Made by a program: the position numbers and the translations under genes. Below, one piece after another: positions 36,576 through 50,186 of a DNA stretch of 64,000 bases. Source of the DNA: Heyndrickxia camelliae. GTDB lineage: Bacteria > Bacillota > Bacilli > Bacillales > Bacillaceae_C. Positions within the stretch are counted from its first letter, which is position 1. Every line of letters starts with the position of its first letter. The stretch covers positions 1 through 64,000 of the forward strand of contig NZ_PIQO01000021.1 in the NCBI RefSeq assembly GCF_002844575.1, in the 5' to 3' direction. The notes beneath the pieces are model-generated. The model was not told the origin of the DNA, searched no databases, and saw nothing but the letters and a program-made list of their open reading frames with translations.

Positions 36576-36839
36576 TTAATTATTTTGAAACTCTTCTTTT
36601 TTATATTTTTGCTTAGTTGCTTCTCCTCCACGGAGATGCCGGATGGATTTATGATAATCTAATATTTCTTTCACTTCATTTGCTAATTCAGGATTAATTT
36701 CCGGTAATCTTTCTGTTAAATCTTTGTGGACAGTACTTTTGGACACGCCAAACTCCTTCGCAATCACACGAACCGTTTTTCTCGTCTCCACGATATACTT
36801 TCCAATCTTGATAGTTCTCTCTTTGATGTAATCGTGCAC
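36576..36839 (-). CDS. spoIIID: Stage III sporulation transcriptional regulator SpoIIID
   Basis: An 87-residue DNA-binding protein, sporulation mother-cell regulator that modulates sigma-E genes. It starts with GTG at 36839 (translated MHDYIKERTIKIGKYIVETR), preceded by GGGAGGG. The helix-turn-helix spans VRVIAKEFGVSKSTVHKDLTERLPEI. The following KEILDYHKSIRHLRGGEATKQKYK is the C-terminal basic arm. The frame is open in phase for 49 codons upstream, back to an ATG at 36986. The position beside mbl is conserved in B. subtilis. Confidence 0.95.
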   Translation of the reverse strand: MHDYIKERTIKIGKYIVETRKTVRVIAKEFGVSKSTVHKDLTERLPEINPELANEVKEILDYHKSIRHLRGGEATKQKYKKEEFQNN

Positions 36840-36983
36840 ACCGCTCGCCCTCCCCAAATTGGATGAGAGAAGTGTGAAATGAGACTCGCTTTCCCTTCCA
36901 CGGAGTATGCTGTATCTTCGCATATATATTTGCAGTTTGTTCTTCACTGCTTTTCCACTACTTTTATGCGGCAGAGAACAATT

Positions 36984-37014
36984 CATTCATGCTCTCTTTT
37001 TCTAGAAATTATTC
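36984..37014 (-). promoter_or_regulatory. Possible sigma-E promoter of spoIIID
   Basis: On the minus strand GAATAATT (37007-37014) and CATGAATG (36984-36991) resemble sigma-E elements (ATA-type -35, CATAnnnT-type -10) with a 15-base spacer. Match to the -10 is imperfect. A sigma-E promoter is expected for this gene. It overlaps the upstream ATG at 36986. Confidence 0.35.
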
Positions 37015-37234
37015 AAGTCCATAACTATATATATAGTAAAACTTAACGATTACTCACCTCAAACACTCTCTTTGTTTTTGTCAGGTTTGTAACATTGTAT
37101 TAGCTTGGATAAAAATATATGCACAAAAACCATAATAAGGACAAGGTATATGTCAATTTTTCCAAAAATTTCGTTAATTGATCTATTATTAAATTGTGTA
37201 CATATATTAAGTACCAACAACTTTATAAAGATAT

Positions 37235-37268
37235 ATAAAAAAGAGCGGACATTTAATTTCCGCTCTTT
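37235..37268 (-). terminator. Terminator of spoIIQ
   Basis: Perfect 10-bp stem AAAGAGCGGA (37240-37249) / TCCGCTCTTT (37259-37268) and T-run on the minus strand, 17 bases after the stop codon. The remaining 37015-37234 is AT-rich without a recognised gene. Confidence 0.85.
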
Positions 37269-37285
37269 CCTCAAATTTCACTTTA

Positions 37286-38143
37286 TTAACCTTGGCTGTC
37301 ATCTGTATTTTGCGAATCATTTTTTTCACTTGAACTGTTATTGTTATCCTCATTCTCTGCTGCATTATCATCTTTTGTTTTGCTTGATTGATCATCACTA
37401 TTCATTTGATCATCAGTAGCTGACTTACTTTCTGTATTTACATTTTCAAGAGCTGATAGTGGTTTATTGAAGTAAGTGTTAGGATTTAAAGCTTGATTAT
37501 CCTTACGAATCTCAAAGTGAACATGTGTACCAGCTTTTTCGTTTAATTGGCTTTTACCGGCTTTCGCAATGGTTTGCCCTTGTTCTACAATATCTCCAAC
37601 CTTAACTTGGATGTCCTGTACAGACTGATACTCAGTAACTACACCTTTTTCATGTTCGATTTCAATAACATTCCCTAGTAATGAATCATTATCATTAACA
37701 TTAACTACAGTACCGCTCATTGCCGCTACTACGTTAAAATCTTTCCCATCCTTCATCGCAATATCGACTCCGCGATTAGGCCGGAACTGGTTGCCATTAT
37801 ATACTAAGATAGCTGCTTCCTGTTTTTCCGCTGAAGCTTTTGAATCATAGAAGTCTTTAACGATTTTTGCTGCACTTGCATTTTTTACTGGCCATTTGAA
37901 ATTCTCTAATGTTTTACTAACCTCTGTTGCAGGGTTCTTAAATTCTTTCTTTCCTACTAAATCATCCCCACGATAATTGAAGTTATCTTTAGCAGATTCA
38001 TTTCCTTTAGACTGGTACCAGAAAATACCTGAAATAAGCAATGCAGCACACACTAGATAAACTGCTGGATACACCCAGCGCTTTTTAAATATGCTTTTTC
38101 CGCGTTTTTTTTGAGAAGATAATTTCTTTTCTTCCTCTCTCAT
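37286..38143 (-). CDS. spoIIQ: Stage II sporulation protein SpoIIQ (LytM-like)
   Basis: A 285-residue forespore membrane protein that zips to SpoIIIAH in the mother cell during engulfment. One transmembrane segment (about 20-43) and a LytM/M23 domain (about 100-215). The second zinc motif HVH is present (GTHVHFEIRKD), but the usual HxxxD first motif reads PNRGVD, lacking the histidine, so peptidase activity is unlikely, as in B. subtilis. The C-terminal 60 residues are Asp/Asn/Ser-rich and disordered. ATG at 38143 follows AGAGGTGATGAAA; other in-frame ATGs upstream are less good. It is followed by a strong terminator. Confidence 0.93.
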   Translation of the reverse strand: MREEEKKLSSQKKRGKSIFKKRWVYPAVYLVCAALLISGIFWYQSKGNESAKDNFNYRGDDLVGKKEFKNPATEVSKTLENFKWPVKNASAAKIVKDFYDSKASAEKQEAAILVYNGNQFRPNRGVDIAMKDGKDFNVVAAMSGTVVNVNDNDSLLGNVIEIEHEKGVVTEYQSVQDIQVKVGDIVEQGQTIAKAGKSQLNEKAGTHVHFEIRKDNQALNPNTYFNKPLSALENVNTESKSATDDQMNSDDQSSKTKDDNAAENEDNNNSSSEKNDSQNTDDSQG

Positions 38144-38292
38144 TTTCATCACCTCTGCATCCATTCTGAACAGATACAAGGGAATATATACATCTATTTT
38201 AAAAAAATTTTTAAATTCTTATTATTTGGCATTTATAACGATATTATGTATTCTTTTTTCGATGATTTTTGGGATTATAAATAGAATTTTAC

Positions 38293-38324
38293 AAAAAAAT
38301 AAGCCCTCAATATGAGAGGCTTAC
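38293..38324 (-). terminator. Terminator of spoIID
   Basis: TAAGCCCTC (38300-38308) and GAGAGGCTTA (38314-38323) pair with one bulge, with T-run on the minus strand. Confidence 0.75.
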
Positions 38325-39328
38325 TTTTTAGCTGTTGCTTTATTTAAGAATTTATTTGTACTGGAAATTTGAACACCTTGATAATAATACTTAACAATAT
38401 CTTGATAGTTCTTTCCTTTCTTCGCCATTTCATTAGCACCGTATTGACTCATACCAATTCCATGCCCGTAGCCTTTTGTGGTTACAATGATCAGGTTTCC
38501 CTTACGAACCCAACTAAAATCTGCTGAACGTAATTCAAGTTTGTCTCTAATCTCTCGACCTGTAAACTGTTTGCCGGCTATCACAACTGTACCTACACGT
38601 TTTCCATGTGTACGTGATGTAATAGTCCCGATATTTTTCGAGTCTGTTAACTGAACTCCAAGTTTACTTTCAAATGTGGAAACAGGAATTTCTTCCTTAA
38701 AACTGTATTTTGGAGATAATTTATCCCATGGACTTTTTACACTTTTTAAATAAGGGACTGGTTGATCCCAATAGTCCTCAGAGTTTTCCGTATATCCATT
38801 ACTAGTAGAAAAGAATGCAGCTGTAATAGGACTTCCATTGAAGGTTAAAATTTGCCCTGCAGTTGCTTTTACAGCTTCACGAATCTTTTTTACGTTTTGA
38901 TTATATTTATCCTTCCACTCCTTTTTTAAATCATCCATATTTTGATAGACTTGAAAGTTTGTTGTGTCTTCTACGAGTGCACCCTTTGGTACGCTGCCAT
39001 TACCGCCATACATTAACTGTTTCACAATATATGTCCGAGCTGTTAGTGCCTGTGCTTTTAATGCTTCTTTCTCAAATGTAGCTGGCATTTCCGATGCTAC
39101 AACACCAACAACGTAATCTTCTAGATTGGGCTTTTCAATTTGCTTTGTCTTTGTGCGATATACAGCAACCTCAATGGCTGGTTCTGAGGTTTTTGGTTTT
39201 TGCAATTTTTCATCAAGCTTACCACTTACTTTTTCAGAGGAAAATGGTAGGACAAGTAAGGTGGGTACAAGAAAGGATACAGCAATTACTAGAGAGATAA
39301 TTAGTAGGACTGGTTTAATTTGTTTCAT
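38321..39328 (-). CDS. spoIID: Stage II sporulation protein D, SpoIID
   Basis: A 335-residue membrane-anchored lytic transglycosylase that removes peptidoglycan during engulfment. It has one N-terminal membrane segment (MKQIKPVLLIISLVIAVSFL), followed by the SpoIID domain with DYVVGVVASEMPATFEKEALKAQALTARTY, the catalytic glutamate being in ASEMPA, and a C-terminal GYGHGIGMSQYGANEMAKKG motif. ATG 39328 is preceded by GGAGGCATCAAGC. A sigma-E type promoter lies at 39373. Between murAA and spoIIQ as in B. subtilis. Confidence 0.94.
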   Translation of the reverse strand: MKQIKPVLLIISLVIAVSFLVPTLLVLPFSSEKVSGKLDEKLQKPKTSEPAIEVAVYRTKTKQIEKPNLEDYVVGVVASEMPATFEKEALKAQALTARTYIVKQLMYGGNGSVPKGALVEDTTNFQVYQNMDDLKKEWKDKYNQNVKKIREAVKATAGQILTFNGSPITAAFFSTSNGYTENSEDYWDQPVPYLKSVKSPWDKLSPKYSFKEEIPVSTFESKLGVQLTDSKNIGTITSRTHGKRVGTVVIAGKQFTGREIRDKLELRSADFSWVRKGNLIIVTTKGYGHGIGMSQYGANEMAKKGKNYQDIVKYYYQGVQISSTNKFLNKATAKK

Positions 39329-39372
39329 GCTTGATGCCTCCATCGTATAATTAGGGGTAACCCCACTACTCA

Positions 39373-39401
39373 TAACTATGGTGAAAAGCATGTTTTTATG
39401 A
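39373..39401 (-). promoter_or_regulatory. Possible sigma-E promoter of spoIID
   Basis: TCATAAA (39395-39401) and CATAGTTA (39373-39380) on the minus strand, 14 bases apart, match sigma-E elements in spacing and in the CATA core. The predicted leader (about 37 bases) fits the spoIID start. Confidence 0.45.
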
Positions 39402-39465
39402 TTTATTTCTATGAAAAAAATATAGATCGATAAAAATAATAGATTTTTTTAAGAGATTTTTTTAA

Positions 39466-39503
39466 AATAAAAAACCCCTACAATAATGTACGGGTTTTTT
39501 TAT
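39466..39503 (-). terminator. Terminator of murAA
   Basis: AAAACCCCTACA (39471-39482) and TGTACGGGTTTT (39487-39498) pair with one C-C mismatch; it ends just beyond the stop codon at 39506 on the minus strand with T-rich tail. Confidence 0.75.
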
Positions 39504-39505
39504 AT

Positions 39506-40816
39506 TCAAACATTTACATCAGATACGTATTCATTTACATTATCCACAATTTCCACTTCATCATTAACACGTTCAATATCTGCACCGAGCCCGGCTAATT
39601 TCAGATGGAAATTTAAGTAACCGCGATCGAGATGTTTTAATTCTGTCACACGTGTATACCCATCCGCCTTTAATCCAGCAATAATGAGGGCTGCTGCAGC
39701 TCTAAGATCAGTTGCCGAAACTTCCGCACCTTGAAGCTCGCTAGGACCGTTAATGATAACAGAACGTCCTTCGATTTTGATATCAGCATTCATCCTGCGG
39801 AATTCTTCCACATGCATAAAACGATTCTCAAATACTGTTTCTGTTATTACTCCAGTCCCTTCTGCACATAGGAGAAGAGCCATCATTTGTGATTGCATAT
39901 CTGTAGGAAAACCTGGATGCGGCATTGTCTTTATATCAACTGCCTTCAGTTTTTCCGGACCAATAACCCTAAGACCTTGAGGCTCTTCAATAATGAGCAC
40001 ACCCATCTCTTCAAGCTTTGCAACTAAGGAGGTTAGATGCTCAGGAACGGCGCCCTTTACAAGGACATCCCCACCAGTAATAGCAGCAGCAATCATAAAT
40101 GTTCCAGCTTCAATTCGGTCAGGAATAATCGTATGTTCTGTAGCAAACAGACTTTCTACACCCTCGATTCGGATGGTTCCTGTTCCCGCACCCTTCACAA
40201 TAGCACCCATTTTATTTAAGAAGTTGGCAAGGTCCACAATTTCAGGTTCCTTCGCACAGTTCTCAATAATGGTCATACCTTCTGCTAATGTTGCAGCCAT
40301 CATAATATTTTGAGTTGCTCCAACACTTGGGAAATCTAAATAGATCTTAGAACCTTTTAAGCGTCCTTCTGATTCCGCTTCAATAAATCCATTCCCTACT
40401 TTCACTTTTGCGCCCATCGCTTCAAATCCTTTAAGATGCAAATCGATAGGTCTTGAACCAATTGCACAACCGCCAGGAAGTGCAACACGAGCTTTTCCCA
40501 CACGGGCTAATAATGGTCCCATTACAAGTACAGAAGCACGCATTTTTCTAACATATTCAAATGGCGCTTCAATAAATAACTCTCTTGATGCATCTACAGT
40601 GATTTCATTATCTTGAAAGGTTACACTTGCATTTAAATGGCGTAACACTTCACTAATTGTATATACATCGGAGAGTGTTGGTACATCACGAATTATACTT
40701 TTTCCTTCACTAGCTAACAAAGATGCAGCGATAACAGGTAATACGGCATTTTTAGCACCTTCAACTTGTACCGTACCATTTAACCTTTTTCCGCCGCGGA
40801 CGATGATTTTTTCCAA
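39506..40816 (-). CDS. murAA: UDP-N-acetylglucosamine 1-carboxyvinyltransferase MurAA
   Basis: A 436-residue enzyme that transfers enolpyruvate from PEP to UDP-GlcNAc, the first step of peptidoglycan synthesis. It begins [20 protein letters not shown] and contains the catalytic cysteine loop [18 protein letters not shown] (fosfomycin target). The start is TTG with GGGGAATACTC upstream. It lies between ywmB and spoIID, as in B. subtilis murAA. The C-terminus has [20 protein letters not shown]. Confidence 0.95.
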   Translation of the reverse strand: MEKIIVRGGKRLNGTVQVEGAKNAVLPVIAASLLASEGKSIIRDVPTLSDVYTISEVLRHLNASVTFQDNEITVDASRELFIEAPFEYVRKMRASVLVMGPLLARVGKARVALPGGCAIGSRPIDLHLKGFEAMGAKVKVGNGFIEAESEGRLKGSKIYLDFPSVGATQNIMMAATLAEGMTIIENCAKEPEIVDLANFLNKMGAIVKGAGTGTIRIEGVESLFATEHTIIPDRIEAGTFMIAAAITGGDVLVKGAVPEHLTSLVAKLEEMGVLIIEEPQGLRVIGPEKLKAVDIKTMPHPGFPTDMQSQMMALLLCAEGTGVITETVFENRFMHVEEFRRMNADIKIEGRSVIINGPSELQGAEVSATDLRAAAALIIAGLKADGYTRVTELKHLDRGYLNFHLKLAGLGADIERVNDEVEIVDNVNEYVSDVNV

Positions 40817-40848
40817 GAGTATTCCCCTCCGCGTCCATTTTCTCTATA

Positions 40849-41583
40849 TTAATATTCAATCGTTATGATAGGTGTGCCAATAACGAAGGTCGTTTTAGCG
40901 CCCAATCCATTTTTCCTCAATCCAACTTGTAGATTCATTTTATGATTCTTAGTAGGAATGGACTCGGAAAATTGTGGAGAAAACGCTGATATTGAGTAAA
41001 AGTCTGTTTCTTTTAATGATTCCAATTCTTTTGCATTAAATCCTTGTAACAACTGATCTTTTTTAGTCAGTAAAACATTTTCAATTTTATCATTGAATGT
41101 GCCTTTGATACAAGAGAATATTGTCGGTTTTCCCCTGTAAAGAACATCCATTTTATCAGGAAGCATTTGGTCGATTTTCTTCGCAAAAGTTGAACTCCAG
41201 CTTTCACCTTTCATCTCATATAATAAATACGATGATGCAAAGTGATTTGTAGGGGTCGACATTATTTTTATTGTTTCAACAAATTCCTTGTGAGTTTTTA
41301 TACCGGTTGCGAGCCCTTTTTCACGATCAATCTTCCACTCCATTAATGGAAATTCCTTTTGCAAGGACCTTACTTTCTTATCCCAATCACTTATTGAGTG
41401 AATTCGAATGGCTTCTCTTGTATATAAAGACCATTCATGAATACTTCCATTTTGTTCCCATACCAGTTTTGCTATTTTGTTTAAATCAGTGGTAAATGGT
41501 GCAGCATTGGTCTTATTCCCAATATTTACGTACATAAAACAAATAATTAAGACAAACATTAAAAAAATCAGTTTCTGTTTCAA
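40849..41583 (-). CDS. ywmB: YwmB-like secreted protein
   Basis: A 244-residue protein with an N-terminal signal or anchor (MKQKLIFLMFVLIICFMYVNIG) followed by a folded domain of the YwmB family (named after a TATA-box-binding-like fold). No catalytic residues are recognised. It precedes murAA in the same direction, with 32 bases between, as in B. subtilis. Possibly a membrane-linked factor in cell-wall metabolism; unproven. Confidence 0.8.
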   Translation of the reverse strand: MKQKLIFLMFVLIICFMYVNIGNKTNAAPFTTDLNKIAKLVWEQNGSIHEWSLYTREAIRIHSISDWDKKVRSLQKEFPLMEWKIDREKGLATGIKTHKEFVETIKIMSTPTNHFASSYLLYEMKGESWSSTFAKKIDQMLPDKMDVLYRGKPTIFSCIKGTFNDKIENVLLTKKDQLLQGFNAKELESLKETDFYSISAFSPQFSESIPTKNHKMNLQVGLRKNGLGAKTTFVIGTPIITIEY

Positions 41584-41668
41584 AAGTATCCTCTCCCTTA
41601 GTAAAAGTGTTTACCATAAAGGTCCAACACATACTTGGGAAAAGTCGTCATCTTTTGACAGAAGAAAG

Positions 41669-41885
41669 AAAAGCGGAAGCGCTTTGCCATCGGCATAAGG
41701 ATGCGTGAAATTTGTTATGTAATTTCACCTTCGGAGTCTTCTACTTAAGTAAAGGAAACCGTGCTTAGGTAGTTTAGAAAAGTCGCACTACCATGTTCAC
41801 CAAGTAAAATTTGATGTGTAATATTACTTGGTGTTGCACTTATCGTAGAGAGACAAAGAAATCCGATAGGCGCTGAACCTAGATA
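41669..41885 (+). repeat. Full-length copy of the dispersed intergenic repeat
   Basis: Runs AAAAGCGGAAGCGCTTTGCC, ATCGGCATAAGGATGCG, GAAATTTGTTATGTAATTTCAC, CGGAGTCTTCT, AAAGGAAACCGTGCTTAGG, then an internal inverted repeat (CACCAAGTAA / TTACTTGGTG) and ends GAAATCCGATAGGCGC. The same order of blocks is seen inverted at 26056-26296 and, shortened, at 6558-6720. Confidence 0.7.
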
Positions 41886-42100
41886 AATACCCGCTTATAA
41901 TGTTACAAGTATTTTACACATAAATTAAAATCATATTACATCATAATGAATTATAGTACGTTTGAAAACATGTAAGAAGTCCTATTTTTTACAAAATGGT
42001 GACAAAACGAAAAAACTTATAACACAAATACTGCAATCTGATGGTTCTTGACAATTCTTCACTATGTTGACTATAAAAAGTAGAAAAAATTATCCAAGCT
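41886..42100. other. Intergenic region with a plus-strand promoter-like sequence
   Basis: TTGACA (42048-42053) and TATAAA (42072-42077) on the plus strand are 18 bases apart, facing the 3' end of ywzB. No plus-strand gene with supporting features follows. Otherwise AT-rich without gene. Confidence 0.35.
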
Positions 42101-42337
42101 TTAATGAAACATAAGAGGGAGTTGTTGTGACCATAGAAGGTAATTTAGAAAAAAGTTACTTATGGATGAACCGATAGCAATCGTAAGTATAATCATTAGT
42201 AATCTAGCTTGAAATATACGATTCGGCTTTAGAAGTTTTTCGTAATTAAGTGCTTGCAATGCCCAAAATGTAATGGCAAAGAAAAAAATATGTACAAGAA
42301 TACTTATTAAAGCTTGTTGTCCAAAATCAGCTACCAT
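42101..42337 (-). CDS. ywzB: YwzB-like small membrane protein (DUF1146)
   Basis: A 78-residue protein with two hydrophobic segments (about residues 8-30 and 44-68). It starts MVADFGQQALISILVHIFFF, with AAGGAGTG upstream of ATG at 42337. The position directly downstream of the atp operon matches B. subtilis ywzB. A strong terminator lies between atpC and ywzB, so it probably has limited read-through or its own promoter. Function unknown. Confidence 0.78.
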   Translation of the reverse strand: MVADFGQQALISILVHIFFFAITFWALQALNYEKLLKPNRIFQARLLMIILTIAIGSSISNFFLNYLLWSQQLPLMFH

Positions 42338-42379
42338 TTTCTGCACTCCTTTTTTATTTGTTAATCCCAATCGAATGGA

Positions 42380-42411
42380 TAAAAAACACCCTCTGTATCA
42401 CAGAAGGTGTT
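42380..42411 (-). terminator. Terminator of the atp operon
   Basis: ACACCCTCTG (42386-42395) / CAGAAGGTGT (42401-42410), one mismatch, with a run of six T on the minus strand just after atpC. Confidence 0.85.
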
Positions 42412-42418
42412 CATTATA

Positions 42419-44288
<1,870 letters not shown>

Positions 44289-44337
44289 TTAAGGCGAGCA
44301 AGTCGCCTGAGTTTTTCTATCTAATAGGTTATTTTTC

Positions 44338-45213
<876 letters not shown>

Positions 45214-45225
45214 TTAAGTAAAGAG

Positions 45226-45278
45226 GTCCCCAATAGTGCCCGACACCACAAATGTGGTGTCAAACCTTACTTTGGGAC
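45226..45278. repeat. Intergenic inverted repeat inside the atp operon
   Basis: Inner perfect 9-bp palindrome GACACCACA (45242-45250) / TGTGGTGTC (45253-45261), enclosed by GTCCC (45226-45230) / GGGAC (45274-45278). It lies between atpA and atpG. Confidence 0.6.
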
Positions 45279-45297
45279 AATCTTAATTTTTCGTCAC

Positions 45298-46818
<1,521 letters not shown>

Positions 46819-46825
46819 TCATTTC

Positions 46826-47880
<1,055 letters not shown>

Positions 47881-47927
47881 TTATTCACTCCTTCCAGAGT
47901 AGTTGTTTCTATTCCCCTAATGGGTTT

Positions 47928-48038
47928 GCTCCTTTATTCAAAGGAGCTTTTGCAGGTTATTCCTGTCTATCTATCGTTATCCTTATTTTTACTCTACATA
48001 AAGGAATGGCGAAGGAAACTTCAAAGTATCTTCGCCAT
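47928..48038 (-). other. Two perfect hairpins in the atpE-atpF spacer
   Basis: GCTCCTTT (47928-47935) / AAAGGAGC (47940-47947) and ATGGCGAAG (48006-48014) / CTTCGCCAT (48030-48038). Both are fully paired. Placed directly downstream of atpE, they may stabilise or attenuate the transcript so that more c-subunit is made than other subunits. Confidence 0.55.
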
Positions 48039-48054
48039 CTTAAAAATGTTAATA

Positions 48055-48288
<234 letters not shown>

Positions 48289-48346
48289 TTAAATGTATAA
48301 AAAATTTATAGTTTAATTGTCTACCCCTGTATTTTACAGGATTATA

Positions 48347-49063
<717 letters not shown>

Positions 49064-49068
49064 TCACC

Positions 49069-49455
49069 TCACTTTCCGCTTTTGTGTGATTGGATAGTTA
49101 GGAAAATAAAATCTATCATAATGACGACGTGAGAGGTCATTAATCCCAAAATAACACTAAATACATGAAATGTTTCCGGATAGCGTAAAGCGATTAACAC
49201 ACTGATGACCGCGGTCCCCATTCTAATTAAAGTCCCTAAAGACTTTGCTGGACGCTTTTCGCTAACAACAGCATCGCTGAAACGTTTTGTTTTCCTCATT
49301 GTCAGCCAGTGGTTATACAGACTAACGGATGTACCGAGAATCAAACCTAAAAATATGGAATGATAGGGGGTAAAGCCCCAACCTAAAACGAGGAGGGATA
49401 ACAGAAACAGCATAATCTTGCGATGCCTGTTAAATAATTGTTGGAGTTCCGGCAT
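49069..49455 (-). CDS. atpI: ATP synthase subunit I (AtpI)
   Basis: A 128-residue protein with four membrane segments (about 13-30, 33-50, 70-90, 95-118), typical of AtpI, an assembly factor for the c-ring and possibly Mg2+ supply. It starts MPELQQLFNRHRK, with TAGGAGATAGAAAGAC before ATG. It lies between atpZ and atpB. Confidence 0.88.
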   Translation of the reverse strand: MPELQQLFNRHRKIMLFLLSLLVLGWGFTPYHSIFLGLILGTSVSLYNHWLTMRKTKRFSDAVVSEKRPAKSLGTLIRMGTAVISVLIALRYPETFHVFSVILGLMTSHVVIMIDFIFLTIQSHKSGK

Positions 49456-49639
49456 GTCTTTCTATCTCCTAAGGCTGTTTTCGAATAAATCGTTGTTTTT
49501 CGTAAATGGCTATAAATCCTAGATTAGCCTTAGTTTCGGAGCATCTTTTCTTAAAAATCTTATTCATATTAAACTGAATAAAATTTCAATCAAGTACTTC
49601 CGAATACAAAATCAACAAAGTCTAAGAAAAGAGCTTTTC

Positions 49640-49852
49640 CTAAAAGAAATGTCGGACTGTATGAAGCATGGCCCAAATTCCAGATGCAAGGCCAAGAAGT
49701 AGTCCGATTATTAAAAACAGTGGTTCCGTGTGACAATAACCGTCCAGCCATTTTCCAGTAAAAATCCCAATTAGAAGGGTACCAACTAATTGTGAAAGGA
49801 TTGTGGTATACAAGGCTATTGCATGGTAGGGACTTTTTTCCTTTTTTCCCAT
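49640..49852 (-). CDS. atpZ: AtpZ-like small membrane protein
   Basis: A 70-residue protein with two membrane segments (about 12-33 and 43-64) that starts MGKKEKSPYHAIALYTTILSQ at ATG 49852, after GGAG at eight bases. Its place upstream of atpI and downstream of the atp promoter matches the AtpZ/AtpI family, which assists ATP synthase or Mg2+ transport. A GTG six bases further upstream is an alternative start. Confidence 0.75.
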   Translation of the reverse strand: MGKKEKSPYHAIALYTTILSQLVGTLLIGIFTGKWLDGYCHTEPLFLIIGLLLGLASGIWAMLHTVRHFF

Positions 49853-49972
49853 CGTCACATCTCCACTTTTTCAAAAATATTGTTATAAAATATTCTTGTT
49901 TGCAGGTGATAGAAAAAATTATTCACAACCTATGAAAACAAGTGAAAACCCTATCATTCTGCACCCTCTGTA

Positions 49973-50001
49973 AGCATACAATAGGGAAAATTCAATGTCA
50001 A
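49973..50001 (-). promoter_or_regulatory. Sigma-A promoter of the atp operon
   Basis: TTGACA (49996-50001) and TATGCT (49973-49978) on the minus strand, 17 bases apart. Leader of about 110 bases to atpZ. The -35 is perfect. Confidence 0.7.
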
Positions 50002-50186
50002 TGTGTTTCTTTGAAAAAGGATATGGACATTGTATAGAGAAAAGCAATTGTCACAAAATCATCAAATTTTTAATTGTTTTTTCCATTAAAAATGAGATGC
50101 AAGCTTTCTTCTATTAATGTCATTTTAGGAGAATCCTTTAAAATTATCTACCGCTTATTTTTTTCCATTTCTGGGTGCCTTCATTT

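Noticed and set aside
37059-37274. 71-residue minus-strand open frame between spoIIID and spoIIQ
   Set aside because: Its start is inside the spoIIQ terminator hairpin and no ribosome binding site precedes it.
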